The position numbers were made by a program, and so were the translations under genes. 25,853 nt of DNA from Spirogloea muscicola (lineage: Eukaryota > Streptophyta > Zygnematophyceae > Spirogloeales > Spirogloeaceae). This document shows positions 18,605 through 25,853 of the stretch, in pieces. The stretch's first letter is position 1. Every line of letters starts with the position of its first letter. The stretch is taken from assembly GCA_009602725.1 (NCBI GenBank), contig WELB01000105.1, positions 9,417 to 35,269 on the forward strand. Reading direction: 5' to 3'. The notes beneath the pieces are model-generated. The model made no database searches, had not been told where the DNA came from, and was given only the letters and a program-made list of their open reading frames with translations.

Positions 18605-18822
18605 AGAAAGCGCGGCCAGATTGACTGGTGGCTGGGAAAGGCCAGCCCAAAAGAATGGACAAGGTCTGAGGGAGCTTGAGTGCGAACGACTAGGACTAAG
18701 ACATCAAGGAAAGACGTCGCCCTGACGGAAGCCGGAGGCCGCCGCCAAAGCTCGGCCTGCGCGCAAGTGAACCGCGAAGGCGAGGGACCGCTGCATCGAG
18801 ACGGCCAAACGCATACAGCCAG
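18605..18822 (-). mobile_element. LINE tail enclosed between the inverted arms
   Basis: On the minus strand the coding remnant at 18820-18700 reads GCMRLAVSMQRSLAFAVHLR, then ALAAASGFRQGDVFP. Its UTR has GACCTTGTCCATTC and the stem-loop TTTTGGGCTGGCCTTTCCCAG near 18632-18655. The coding end is damaged: DLRLL-type codons are not readable. Confidence 0.6.
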
Positions 18823-18871
18823 CCCAGCCACCAGTCATCCTGGCCGCGCTTTCTCTTCTTCTCTTTTCTTG
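18823..18871 (+). repeat. Right arm of the 49-bp perfect inverted repeat
   Basis: Identical to the reverse complement of 18556-18604. Beyond the arms the similarity fades (TCTGAT is shared a few bases further out), which suggests that the original duplication was longer. Confidence 0.9.
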
Positions 18872-19455
18872 GCTCTCTGATGTGGTGGACCGTTCCAATC
18901 CGAGGTCTGCCTTGAGGGCTTCTCTCTTGAGGGCTGGCCATGCTGCGGCGAATGCCGCTCGCAGCACAAAAGCGCTTCCAATTTGACAGCAGTGGGTGTG
19001 AGAGGCCAGCCCAGCACGGCGACAAAGCACGCAGGCCACCTGGCAGTGGACGAGTTCGTATTCCTGGCCGTGGATGTGCACGGGGCTCTCAGGTCTCAGT
19101 GGCTCGACCTGTTGGCCCGGCTTGCGCGGCGCGTTGTGTCCCGCAGGCGAGGTGAGCAGGCTGACTTCGACGCCGCTGGCTCGCTAGCTCAGGCCTTCCT
19201 AATGCGCTTCTCTATCTCCCTCCAGCGATCTATGGCCCACACCTTGCACCTGCGTGCCGGCCGTGCTCTAGCTGCAGCCTCTGGCTTCCATTAGGGGGAT
19301 TGCCTTCTGGCTGCTACTCTTCCGGATTTGCGGCTTCTCACTCGTGTTTACTAAGTGATCCGTCCTACCCAAGCTGAGAGCGCTTTTTGACCCTTCGGAC
19401 CTTGTCAATTCATTTCGGGCTGGCTTATCACAGCCCTTGCCCCCATGGTAGAGCC
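18872..19455 (+). mobile_element. LINE 3' end, plus strand, with frame damage
   Basis: The coding remnant reads AVDVHGALRSQWLDLLARLA, SRRRGEQADFDAAGS, FLMRFSISLQRSMAHTLHLR and AAASGFH-stop. After a frame break the end is ATLPDLRLLTRVY-stop at about 19351-19353. The UTR has GATCCGTCCTACCC, CCTTCGGACCTTGTCAATTC, the stem-loop TTTCGGGCTGGC...CAGCCC near 19413-19437 and TTGCCCCCATGG. A minus-strand stem-loop scrap lies at 18991-19015, in front of the coding remnant. Confidence 0.7.
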
Positions 19456-19599
19456 ACTTCTCCTTTAAGAGAGCCAGAATGCCTGAATCTTGAAACCCTA
19501 AACCACAAATCCTACACCCGAAACGCTTATCTCTAAATCCTTATCCCTGGATCTAAACCCTTCTGGCTCTTACAAAGGAAATGGAGTGTGTATTAAGTG

Positions 19600-19850
19600 A
19601 TGGAGGGCCTGTGTGGCTGAAGTACAAAGGCAAGCACTTTGACATGTGTATGTCACCTGCATTTAGCTGACCCGCTCAGTAACCACGAGTCAGCACATAG
19701 AGGTCGCGAACTGATGCCCGAATACCGGACGGCAATCGACCAGCTCTCGTGCCACCAGCTAAGGCTCGACTAGCTTTCTGATGCAAAGCATAAGCCTGAG
19801 CAAACAGAAAAACGCTTCCAGATTGACAGCAGTGGCTGTGAGAAGCCACC
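19600..19850 (-). mobile_element. Family-2 LINE end, minus strand
   Basis: The minus strand reads AYALHQKASRALAGGTRAGR then SGIRASVRDLYVLTRGY-stop (stop 19678-19676). The UTR follows to about 19600. Immediately before the coding remnant, at 19823-19850, is a stem-loop scrap (GGCTTCTCACAGCC). The segment 19456-19600 between tails contains AAACCCTAAACC-like sequence and nothing else recognised. Confidence 0.65.
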
Positions 19851-19949
19851 CCATTGGAAGAGAGAAAGAGCTTCCATGAGAAGAAGTGGCACTCCCGATG
19901 GGACTTTCTAATACACGGCGTTTTTCCCAATGGGAGGGCGGTGGCTTTC

Positions 19950-20212
19950 CCAGCCCCTTCGAACCTTGTTCATTCTTGTTGGGCTGGCCGTTCCGAGCCC
20001 CTATCCTCGTCTGCAGCGAGCTCAGGGTCATGCGCTGCATCAGAAAGCTGGTCGTGCCTTAGCTGGTTGTTCAAGAGCTTGTCAATTGCCGTCCGGTATT
20101 CGAGCATCAGTCAGCGACCTCTATGTGCCGATTCGCGGGTCAGCTTAGCAGCAGGTGACGTACATTGGTCAATGTGCTTGCCTTCGTACTTAGCCACACA
20201 TGGCCTCATCTC
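19950..20212 (+). mobile_element. Stem-loop tail fused to a family-2 LINE end
   Basis: CCCCTTCGAACCTTGTTC, then TTGGGCTGGCCGTTCCGAGCCCC at about 19978-20003, ends in TATCCTC. It passes directly into family-2 coding sequence: LQRAQGHALHQKAGRALAG, ending SDLYVPIRGSA-stop (20146-20148). The usual TRGY end is altered. The family-2 UTR runs to about 20212, where the MITE starts. Confidence 0.65.
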
Positions 20213-20215
20213 TTA

Positions 20216-20721
20216 GGGCCAATTTACACCGGGTCGGTCGGTCGCGCCGAGGGGTACGTGTTGCGCGGTGGATAACACGACCGGGCTAACGGCATTTCGC
20301 GCCCGGTCGCGGTCATCCGCCACGGAGGCGCCACATCGGACGCTGACCAGGACGCCTTTTGCCCCCGTCAAGGAGGAAGAACGCCGTTTGCACATCTGGC
20401 ACTGACTAGGACATCTGTAACCCCCGTCAAGGAAGAAAAGGCGCCGTGTGCCACGAGGGTGGTCAAGTTCCCGGCCCTCCTCCCCGGCCCCCTTCTCGTA
20501 CTATGTTCATTCTTTTTTGGGCTGACTTTTCCAGCCCCTATCCTCAATTGGTTAGCACTTTCTTCTCGAGGAGGGCCGAGTTTTCGACCACCACCCCCCC
20601 CCCCCCCCCCCCCCCCCCCCATTCCGCACGTGCAGGCAACCTCGGCTTCCGTGGCGGCGACCATCCCCTTGACGCGGTGGTCAGCACTTGCGGGGCCGAC
20701 CGACCCGGTGTAAACTGGCCC
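20216..20721. mobile_element. 506-bp MITE, PIF/Harbinger type
   Basis: The left end GGGCCAATTTACACCGGG and the right end, read inverted, GGGCCAGTTTACACCGGG match over 26 bp with one mismatch. TTA flanks both ends (20213-20215 and 20722-20724), which fits the 3-bp TWA target duplication of PIF/Harbinger elements. There is no transposase; it is a non-autonomous element. It contains two copies of a 59-bp tandem unit (20333-20391 and 20392-20450), a nested GGCTGAC/GGCTGGC-type stem-loop tail (about 20495-20565, + strand) and a 27-nt C run. Confidence 0.85.
20594..20620. repeat. 27-nt poly-C run inside the MITE
   Basis: An uninterrupted C homopolymer lies just after the nested stem-loop tail. Its length is likely to be unreliable in the assembly. 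Confidence 0.95.
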
Positions 20722-20764
20722 TTAATACACTCGCATTGTATCCTCTACGAGCACTTAACTGGAA

Positions 20765-21305
20765 GAGAAGTGGCTCTTCCAATCGGGGCAAGGGCTGTGG
20801 AAAGCCAGCCCGAAAAGAATTGACAGAAGGTCGAAGGGCCCATAATGACGGAGGGGCCTGGAAATGCTATGTCAGAACGGGTGGAGGAACGGCTGGGAGA
20901 GGCCAGCCCAGGAAAAGACATAGCAGGGACGACGACTGCAAGGGCCAGCTCGCTGCACAGAAGCTGATACTCGACGTCGCAAAAATGACCAGTCGGCTGC
21001 CGGCATGCCCATCTGGGCAAAAAGGGGGGCAAAGGCTGCGAACAGCCAGCCCGAAGAAGATTTACAAGGTTCCAACAAAAGTTAAAAACATGTGGCTACG
21101 AAGCAGATTTTCTAAATCCAGTCAAAAGGAATAAGCGCGGTGCGCTTGACTTCCGACCTGGCGGGGCTTGGGGGCGCTTCCGCACGAGCAGGCGGCCTTG
21201 GCCTCTGTTGCCACGTCCATCAGAAGATAGTGCTCGCCCACTGAGAATAGCGGCTGGAAAAGCCAGCCCAACAAGAACCCACAAAGGACGAGAAGGAAGC
21301 TTCCG
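20765..21305 (-). mobile_element. Series of LINE tails on the minus strand
   Basis: Stem-loops lie near 20790-20812 (GGGCTGGCTTTCCACAGCCC), 20890-20910 (GGGCTGGCCTCTCCCAGCC), 21033-21052 (GGGCTGGCTGTTCGCAGCC) and 21250-21267 (GGGCTGGCTTTTCCAGCCG). Between the second and third, the minus strand encodes GMPAADWSFLRRRVSASVQR, a family-2 coding scrap (about 21020-20940). The spacing is irregular and no complete coding end is present. Confidence 0.55.
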
Positions 21306-21309
21306 TGTA

Positions 21310-21515
21310 CTAGAAACAAATGTAGGCCAAATAGCCAAGTACAAAGCCAAGCACATCTAAAGATCTACATAACCTACAGCAGATTGACCCGCTCAATAAC
21401 CACGGGTCAAAACATAAAGGTCACTAATCGATGCATGGATACTAGATGCCAGAAACGGAGCCCTTCTGCCCCCAACTAGAGCTCGCCCAGCTTTCTGGTG
21501 CAAGGCACTAGCCTG
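21310..21515 (-). mobile_element. Family-2 LINE end, minus strand
   Basis: The minus strand reads ALHQKAGRALVGGRRAPFLA, then SDLYVLTRGY-stop (stop 21395-21393), close to 8354-8557. The UTR contains the ATTTGGCC arm near 21325, with one change (CTATTTGGCC). The GCTTGCTTTTGTACTTGGC segment is also shared. Confidence 0.6.
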
Positions 21516-21624
21516 AGAAGGGGCCCAGGGGAAGCGCTAAGAAAAACAAGCACACAAAGAAACAGCAGCTACGGGTCACTCAGTAACCCCTGCTAAGCAG
21601 CCTCAGCCCTCCCCCTGCCGGGAA
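21516..21624 (-). mobile_element. Minimal LINE tail (LLSRGY-stop) at the 3' end of the large LINE
   Basis: The minus strand reads LRLLSRGY-stop (near 21583), then CGTAGCTGCTG, TGTGTGCTTGTTTTTCTTAG and CGCTTCCCCTGGGCCCC. It is joined on its 5' side to the GGGCGAGCTC end of the large LINE at about 21625, with no host sequence between. It lacks its stem-loop, being overlaid by the family-2 copy below. Confidence 0.6.
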
Positions 21625-21762
21625 GAGCTCGCCCATAGAGAAGATGGGCTGGCAAAGCCAACCCAAAAAGAATCGACAATGTCCAAAGCCAAAGAAAAAA
21701 GTGTCGGAAAAAGACTACACTACAAATCACGAGACGGTATGGAGGGAGATGCAGATAGATGC

Positions 21763-22230
21763 TCAGTATCCACGTGTGAGCAACAGCAGATCAGAGTAAC
21801 TCGAAGCGGGAAAAGCGGCACTCTGTCGAGACCCGGGAGCAGCAGCCATAGCATGGCCAGCGCGCGCGTGGACCGCATGAGCCAAAGAGCGCTGCAACGA
21901 GACCGCCAGCCTCATCCGAAAGACCTGCGAGAGGGAGCCGGTAGCATTGAAACCTGGCGAGCCCTGCCGCCGCTCGATGGCCTCCCGGGCAAGCCGCTGG
22001 AGGAGATCCAACCAGCCACTGCCGAAGGCCCCGAGTACGTCAATGGCTAGTGCCGTGAAGGCATCGCCTGGAGGGTGGTCACAGTACTTGCGCTCTTTAC
22101 TCCGAGCCGCCAAAGCAACCGCGTGCCTGACGAGCGTCGCCGACTTCGCGGGGTTGGCCGAATCAACGCAATCTGCAGTCACCACATCAGCGATGATACG
22201 CGGACCTCCTCCGGGCGGGATGGCAAACGA
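21763..22230 (-). pseudogene. LINE endonuclease C-terminal half and tail
   Basis: The frame gives RIIADVVTADCVDSANPAKS, HAVALAARSKERKYCDHPPG, TALAIDVLGAFGSGWLDLLQ, FRMRLAVSLQRSLAHAVHAR, then SYSDLLLLTRGY-stop. The D of IIAD pairs with the RCADLV aspartate read from the neighbouring frame to give the RLE active-site spacing. A frame break near 22215 separates the two halves. The segment after GWLDLL is the part most often kept in truncated copies, including 835-1127, 1222-1436, 7213-7480 and 18872-19353. Confidence 0.8.
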
Positions 22231-22745
22231 GGTCCGCGCAGCGGGTGTGAAGCTGTCCGTCAGCGCCCCACAGGATGGGCATGATCGTCGAGTTCTCCAC
22301 TTTGTAGCCGGCATCCAGGAACACACCCTGCATGGCGTCTCGCAGGAGGTCGTGCGAACCTGTCTTGATCGCCACCGTGTAACCGGCCTCGACAAAGATG
22401 CCGAACATCGCATTCTGCAGCAGGTCGTGTGTTCCTGTCCGCTCCCCGCCCCGTGCGCACCTGAGCATGTGAGCTGCCAACGATGCCGCGTCTGAAATGT
22501 GCTTTTCGCACTCACACTGCCGTACTCCACTGAGGCAGGGTGGGTGGAGGCCGAGGAGGCGGTGCACCGCCATACGGAAGGCGTCATCGGGCATTTGGAG
22601 CGCGTCGTGGATCGGCAGGGCAGACTACCAAGCTGCCGCCCCTGGTGAGGATGCCGAGAGCAACTGCGCCCGCCCACCGGAGGTCGGCCGACGTCAAGAG
22701 CCCCATCGCCGTGGTGAAGGAGGCCGCATCTACCTCTGCCATTTA
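22187..22745 (-). pseudogene. LINE zinc-knuckle region and endonuclease N-terminal half
   Basis: The frame 22594-22187 reads FRMAVHRLLGLHPPCLSGVR, QCECEKHISDAASLAAHMLR with a final C (CxC-x-HxxxC), GGERTGTHDLLQNAMFGIF, then KTGSHDLLRDAMQGVFLDAG and RCADLV. The HDLL...AMFGIF block is followed by a near repeat, HDLLRDAMQGVF. That block occurs once in the fragment at 1-597, so this copy carries an internal duplication. Above 22594 the frame is lost until about 22745. Confidence 0.75.
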
Positions 22746-23316
22746 GCGAGCTTGGGCCCGGAGGTCAGCCGTGCGCGCGAGGTGCGCGAACGGACGGCCC
22801 GTGGCACCAGGGCGGGGTGACCTGCAAGCAGCGCATCCCGGGCTGAGTGGAGAGCCGCCTGGAAGGGCAACGTGCCAGTCTCCACGTCCGCTGCCGCCTG
22901 CTCCAGAAGGTGACCCCCATGCCGGATGAAACGCTGGGCCACCGAAGCCGCAACCTGCGCCCAACTCCTCAGGTGTGCTGCCCAGCAGGCACGAGCCAGC
23001 GGACGGCAGCCCAGACCCCCGCGGCTCACAGGCAGGGAGGCCTGGTGCCGGCAGCCGGCGTTGCCAGGAAGGCCGGGTGTTGGACCAGGGCCGCTGTGCT
23101 GGCGAGGATACCTGCATCGAAAGTTGCATAGGCGGCCTGCACCACCGGGGAGGGGGGGAGGGCTCGAGCCAGATACAGGGAACGTTGCGCAATGCTGTGC
23201 GTCAGCATGGCGAGCCCTAGCTGCATGTCGCGCAGCTCAAGGAGGCGGGCCGCCGGCTTGAGGTGCTCCTGCAGCTTGCCGTGCAGCTGCTCGTCCACGA
23301 AGGCCGGTGAGCCCAA
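22746..23316 (-). pseudogene. LINE post-RT region
   Basis: Two consecutive minus-strand frames give FVDEQLHGKLQEHLKPAARL, LGLAMLTHSIAQRSLYLARA (23316-23026), then CWAAHLRSWAQVAASVAQRF and HSARDALLAGHPALVPRA (23029-22730). This corresponds to the thumb and linker behind the reverse transcriptase in RLE-type LINEs. Frame changes lie at about 23330 and 23030. Confidence 0.7.
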
Positions 23317-24331
23317 GGGAACCCTGAGGAGTGTGAGACCCCCCGCTGGTGTCTGTCAGCCGGAGGGTAGGCGGAGGAGGGCTGGCAACCCTTGTGGGGA
23401 CCAAGCGCTGCACTTCGGCGCGCGGATGTCCAAGCCGATCTCCTTCAGCTGCTCCCCGAGGGTGGCAAAGGCAGCCAAGACCTCGTCTGCTTGCCCGTCT
23501 AGGGTGGTGTCGTCGGCATACGTGGGCATGAGGACGCCCGGGTGAGCAGCTGCCGTGGCCTTCAGGGCGCGGTCGTGGGCCAGCGCATAGAAGAACCCCG
23601 CCAGTGGGTACCCTTAACGCGTGCCTGTGGAAGACTGAAGGACCTCCACCCCTCCGGCTCCAAGCCGCCATAGGAGATCACTGGGCTTGCCGTTGCCCAG
23701 GAAGAACGGCAGCAGGTTGGGGAAGGCGTCACGGAGCTCCTCGGCGACAGCTGCGCGGTCGCCGCAGTTGAATGCGTTGCGGACGTCCACTGCCAATACC
23801 ACCCACTCGGGGTGCACGTCGAGGGAAGCTCGCACCCCGTTGACCACTGCTTCTTCGCCGCTCTGCAGGCCTGCGCCATACTGGTGCGGGACCAGGTGTG
23901 CCTGGGCCGCATCGGCGTGCTGTTGCCAGAGTGCCCGTCCCACCAGGCGATACAGAACCTCGCCGATGGCGACGGGGCGGACGGCGCCATTGACCTTGCT
24001 GAGGGCTAGCAGGGTGCTGGCGCAGAGCACACCGCGGGACGCAGGCAGGGATGTGACCCCGGGCCATGTGTTGGCAAACCTGGTGCAGCGCCCAAAAGTC
24101 CGCCTCGTCCCCCTCGAGGAAGAGCTCCCTCAAATGCTCCGTGACCATGCGCGAGGGGCCGCCTGCAGCTGCGCGCCGGCTGCTCTGCAAGGCCTTGCGG
24201 AAGGCTGCCGCATCAAGGGCCACCTCCGCCTGCAGGACGTAGGAAGCCAACCACGAAGGCAGGGGAGAGCGCGCCGGGGGGTGGAGGGACGGGAGGGCTT
24301 CCCGCGTGGCCTCAATCGCCGGCACCAACAA
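23317..24331 (-). pseudogene. LINE reverse transcriptase, several frame breaks
   Basis: Visible parts: AAGGPSRMVTEHLRELFLEG and HQVCQHMARGHIPACVP (24331 frame); after a shift, LLALSKVNGAVRPVAIGEVL and LYRLVGRALWQQ; WVVLAVDVRNAFN, motif A with the catalytic Asp (about 23800-23768); and, after a further shift, PTYADDTTLDGQADEVLAAF with the YADD box at 23520-23509. All key catalytic aspartates are present despite the broken frames, so the decay is recent or some breaks are sequencing errors in GC-rich DNA. RT makes cDNA from the element RNA at the nicked target. Confidence 0.82.
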
Positions 24332-25549
24332 CGAATCGCGCCTGGACGGCTCTCAAGAGCTCCCCGGCATGGCCATACCGGAGAGCGCGGCGGACACTGG
24401 CCGCCATGTCAGGCGAAGGCGCTGTCTGCAAAGTGCGGCGGCCTGCCGAGGCCGCAGCCACTACAGCGTCGTGCCGCGCCAGGAGCTCCTCCCATCGCCC
24501 GCACTCAAAGAGGTAGATGCGGTCCAGGAGCAGCTGGCGGCCTTGGCCGTGGCCCTTGGGGGGTGCTCGAGCAGCAGCCTGGGGAAGAGGATGAAGCCTT
24601 TCCAGGCGGCCGCGTCCCTGTGGTCGACCACGATTTGCTGCAGACGGAGCGGAGGGCGCGGCGCAGGTGTGGGCGCGCCCACCGCGGCACATGGCGCAGG
24701 AGTGGGAGAGCCTCCTGCCGGTGGACCGCATCCAGGTCAAGGTCTGCCGCCCATTGCCAGTGGTGGGGACCTGGAGGGTCCGGCCCTGGTGGGACACGCC
24801 GGCCCGGGCTGCCACCACGGCCGCGGCCGCCCGCTGCCGACGTGGCCCGCGTCTGCGCAGCACGATTGGCCTGCTGCTGGCAAGCGCGCTCGTGCGAGGT
24901 CGAGCACGCTGGGTTGGCCAGGGGCGCTGACAGTGCCGGCACCGTAGAGGCTCAGACGGAGAAAGCGGCGGTGAGGACGAGGCGGGTGGCTGGCTTGGCA
25001 GCGGGGGGCGCGGGGGAGGCGGCGGCGACCACGGCGGCGACGGTGGTGACGGTGGCGTCGCCGATGGCGGCGGTGTCGGAGGCGGCGGGGAGGGGAGGGT
25101 GGTGATGACGGCGGGGCAGGTGTGGACGGCACGGGAGATGAGGATGGTGGGGGGGGGCGGCGGCACGGCGGGTTGTTGCAGCTGCGGCCCTTCTGCCACG
25201 GGAGGAGCGCACACACAGGATCATCAAAGCCAGCATCGCGCCCAATGGACAGAGTATCCGGAGGAATGAGCGGGTGCACCTCTGTGGGCCCTTCGCTCAT
25301 CAAGGGCGGAGGTGGGAGAGCAGGTGCCCCTTGCGTCTCAGGGGCGGTAGGCAATATGTGCTCCTCCGTGAGTTGCTCCTGCGCTGAAACAGCCCGGACA
25401 GAAGGGATGGGGCCGCACGCCGCGACGGCCACAGCAGGCGCCGTGCCGGTGTGACTGGCACGCCCTGCGCAGGAGTGCGCGTGGATTTTGAGACCCTTGT
25501 TGTTCTTGCAGGTTTTCAGACAGTCGGGGCTCTGCACACATGCGGGCAT
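24332..25549 (-). pseudogene. LINE N-terminal region with two zinc fingers and proline-rich linker
   Basis: The ATG at 25549 starts MPACVQSPDCLKTCKNNKGL, continuing KIHAHSC: a C2H2/C2HC-like finger. A long Pro/Ser/Arg linker follows (about 25200-24960). A second finger, CRHCQRP...SHERACQQQ, is split by a frame break near 24930. Further on, WKGFILFPRLLLEHPP, DRIYLFECGRWEELLARHDA and RRALRYGHAGELLRAVQARF lead into the reverse transcriptase. N-terminal fingers in RLE LINEs bind target DNA. The start codon is uncertain because the proline-rich frame is open upstream to the window edge. Confidence 0.65.
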
Positions 25550-25853
25550 CGCTGGCGGGGGTGATGGTGGCGGCGGGGGTGGAGGGGGGGGCGAAGGGGG
25601 CGCAGACGGGGACGATGGCGATGGGGAGCGGATTGGGTGGCGGCTGAGGCGGCGTGGTGACGGATTCGGGGGCAGTGGGGAGGGGGAGCTGCGGCCTGGC
25701 GAGCTTGGCCGGGGGGTCTTCGGGGCTCCGGCTCCGGGGTCGGCATCAGGAGCGCACGGATGGGGGTGGCGGCGGGCGGTGTGGCGGCTGCGGGAGGTGG
25801 GGGAGGAGGAGGAGGGGAAAGAGGAGGAGGAGGAGGAGGAGGAGGAGGAGGAG
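25550..25853. repeat. Proline-codon-rich, G-rich low-complexity end with (GGA)n
   Basis: The plus strand is G-rich with GGCGG/GGGGG runs and ends in an uninterrupted GGA triplet array from about 25800. On the minus strand it encodes mostly Pro, Ser, Ala and Leu and could be the extreme N-terminus or 5' UTR of the LINE. The element boundary is not visible. Confidence 0.6.

Larger units (their letters stand above)
21625..25853 (-). mobile_element. Near full-length RLE-type LINE retrotransposon, frame-broken
   Basis: Minus-strand order, 5' to 3': proline-rich N-terminus; C2H2-like finger (25543-25466); second finger (about 24945-24890); a region before the reverse transcriptase; reverse transcriptase (24331-23300); thumb-like region (23316-22745); CxC...HxxxC knuckle (22516-22457); restriction-like endonuclease and C-terminal tail ending SYSDLLLLTRGY-stop (21765-21763); a 3' UTR with stem-loop GGTTGGCtttGCCAGCC (21663-21647) ending GGGCGAGCTC. 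Finger-RT-knuckle-RLE is the layout of R2/CRE/NeSL-like LINEs. At least five frame changes make it non-functional as assembled. The 5' end is at or beyond the right edge. It is the parent type of the many truncated tails here. Confidence 0.85.

Noticed and set aside
19492-19560. Telomere-like AAACCCTAAACC and related CCTAAA/CCCTTA motifs
   Set aside because: There is no regular TTTAGGG array; only one perfect unit and loose variants are present, so an interstitial telomere is not supported.
19960-19985. TTCGAACC-like sequence in the tails as a pol III B box (GGTTCGANNCC)
   Set aside because: Inverted it reads GGTTCGAAGGG, lacking the final CC, varies between copies, and no A box lies at the right distance.
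23687-25105. A 472-codon open frame on the + strand
   Set aside because: It lies antisense to the LINE reverse transcriptase and N-terminus; very high GC removes stops in several frames and it shows no domain.
24312-25853. Host zinc-finger gene on the minus strand
   Set aside because: The fingers lead straight into the LINE region before the reverse transcriptase, in the order known for R2-like elements, so they are assigned to the retrotransposon.

Overview
The window looks like nuclear DNA of a green alga, probably a chlorophyte and perhaps a trebouxiophyte. The genes have short GT-AG introns and plant/alga-type products, a TGTAA motif follows one stop codon, and the intergenic DNA is full of decayed LINE retrotransposons. 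The organism call is an inference; no rRNA or organellar marker is present.

Three host genes can be supported. (1) HGH1, + strand, 2234-4535: eight exons whose phases all join, giving an intact 337-residue armadillo-type protein that assists eEF2 folding. (2) A PC-esterase/TBL-like acyltransferase or esterase, + strand, 10525-13011: GDS and DxxH motifs are present, but there is an in-frame TAG in the 5' part and an assembly gap plus a 124-nt poly-A run directly before the ATG. (3) Mitochondrial ribosomal protein mL43, - strand, 17263-18050: two exons, 125 residues, intact. They do not form an operon or an obvious functional cluster.

Nearly everything else is repeats. A near full-length but frame-broken LINE lies on the - strand from about 21625 to the right edge: proline-rich N-terminus, two C2H2-like fingers, reverse transcriptase with YADD, a CxC...HxxxC knuckle and a restriction-like endonuclease. 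Its 3' end (coding end ...LLTRGY-stop plus a short 3' UTR) recurs as more than fifteen 5'-truncated copies at 1-2060, 6020-10204, 14620-15062 and 18216-21760. Several coding-end subfamilies have divergent 3' UTRs but nearly all carry the same small stem-loop, GGGCTGGC-loop-GCCAGCCC, close to the 3' end. About thirty copies occur on both strands, often stacked so that one element's tail abuts the next truncated copy. A second LINE family (ending DLYVLTRGY-stop) has a different palindrome (GGCCATTTGGCC) in its tail. A short non-coding module linked to the same stem-loop looks like a tail-sharing SINE.

Other structures are a 506-bp MITE with 26-bp inverted repeats and TTA target duplications (PIF/Harbinger type), a 49-bp perfect inverted repeat, a 35-bp perfect palindrome, tandem duplications, and long GA, C and A runs. 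The stretches 4536-6020, 13012-14260 and 15214-17262 show no recognisable gene.
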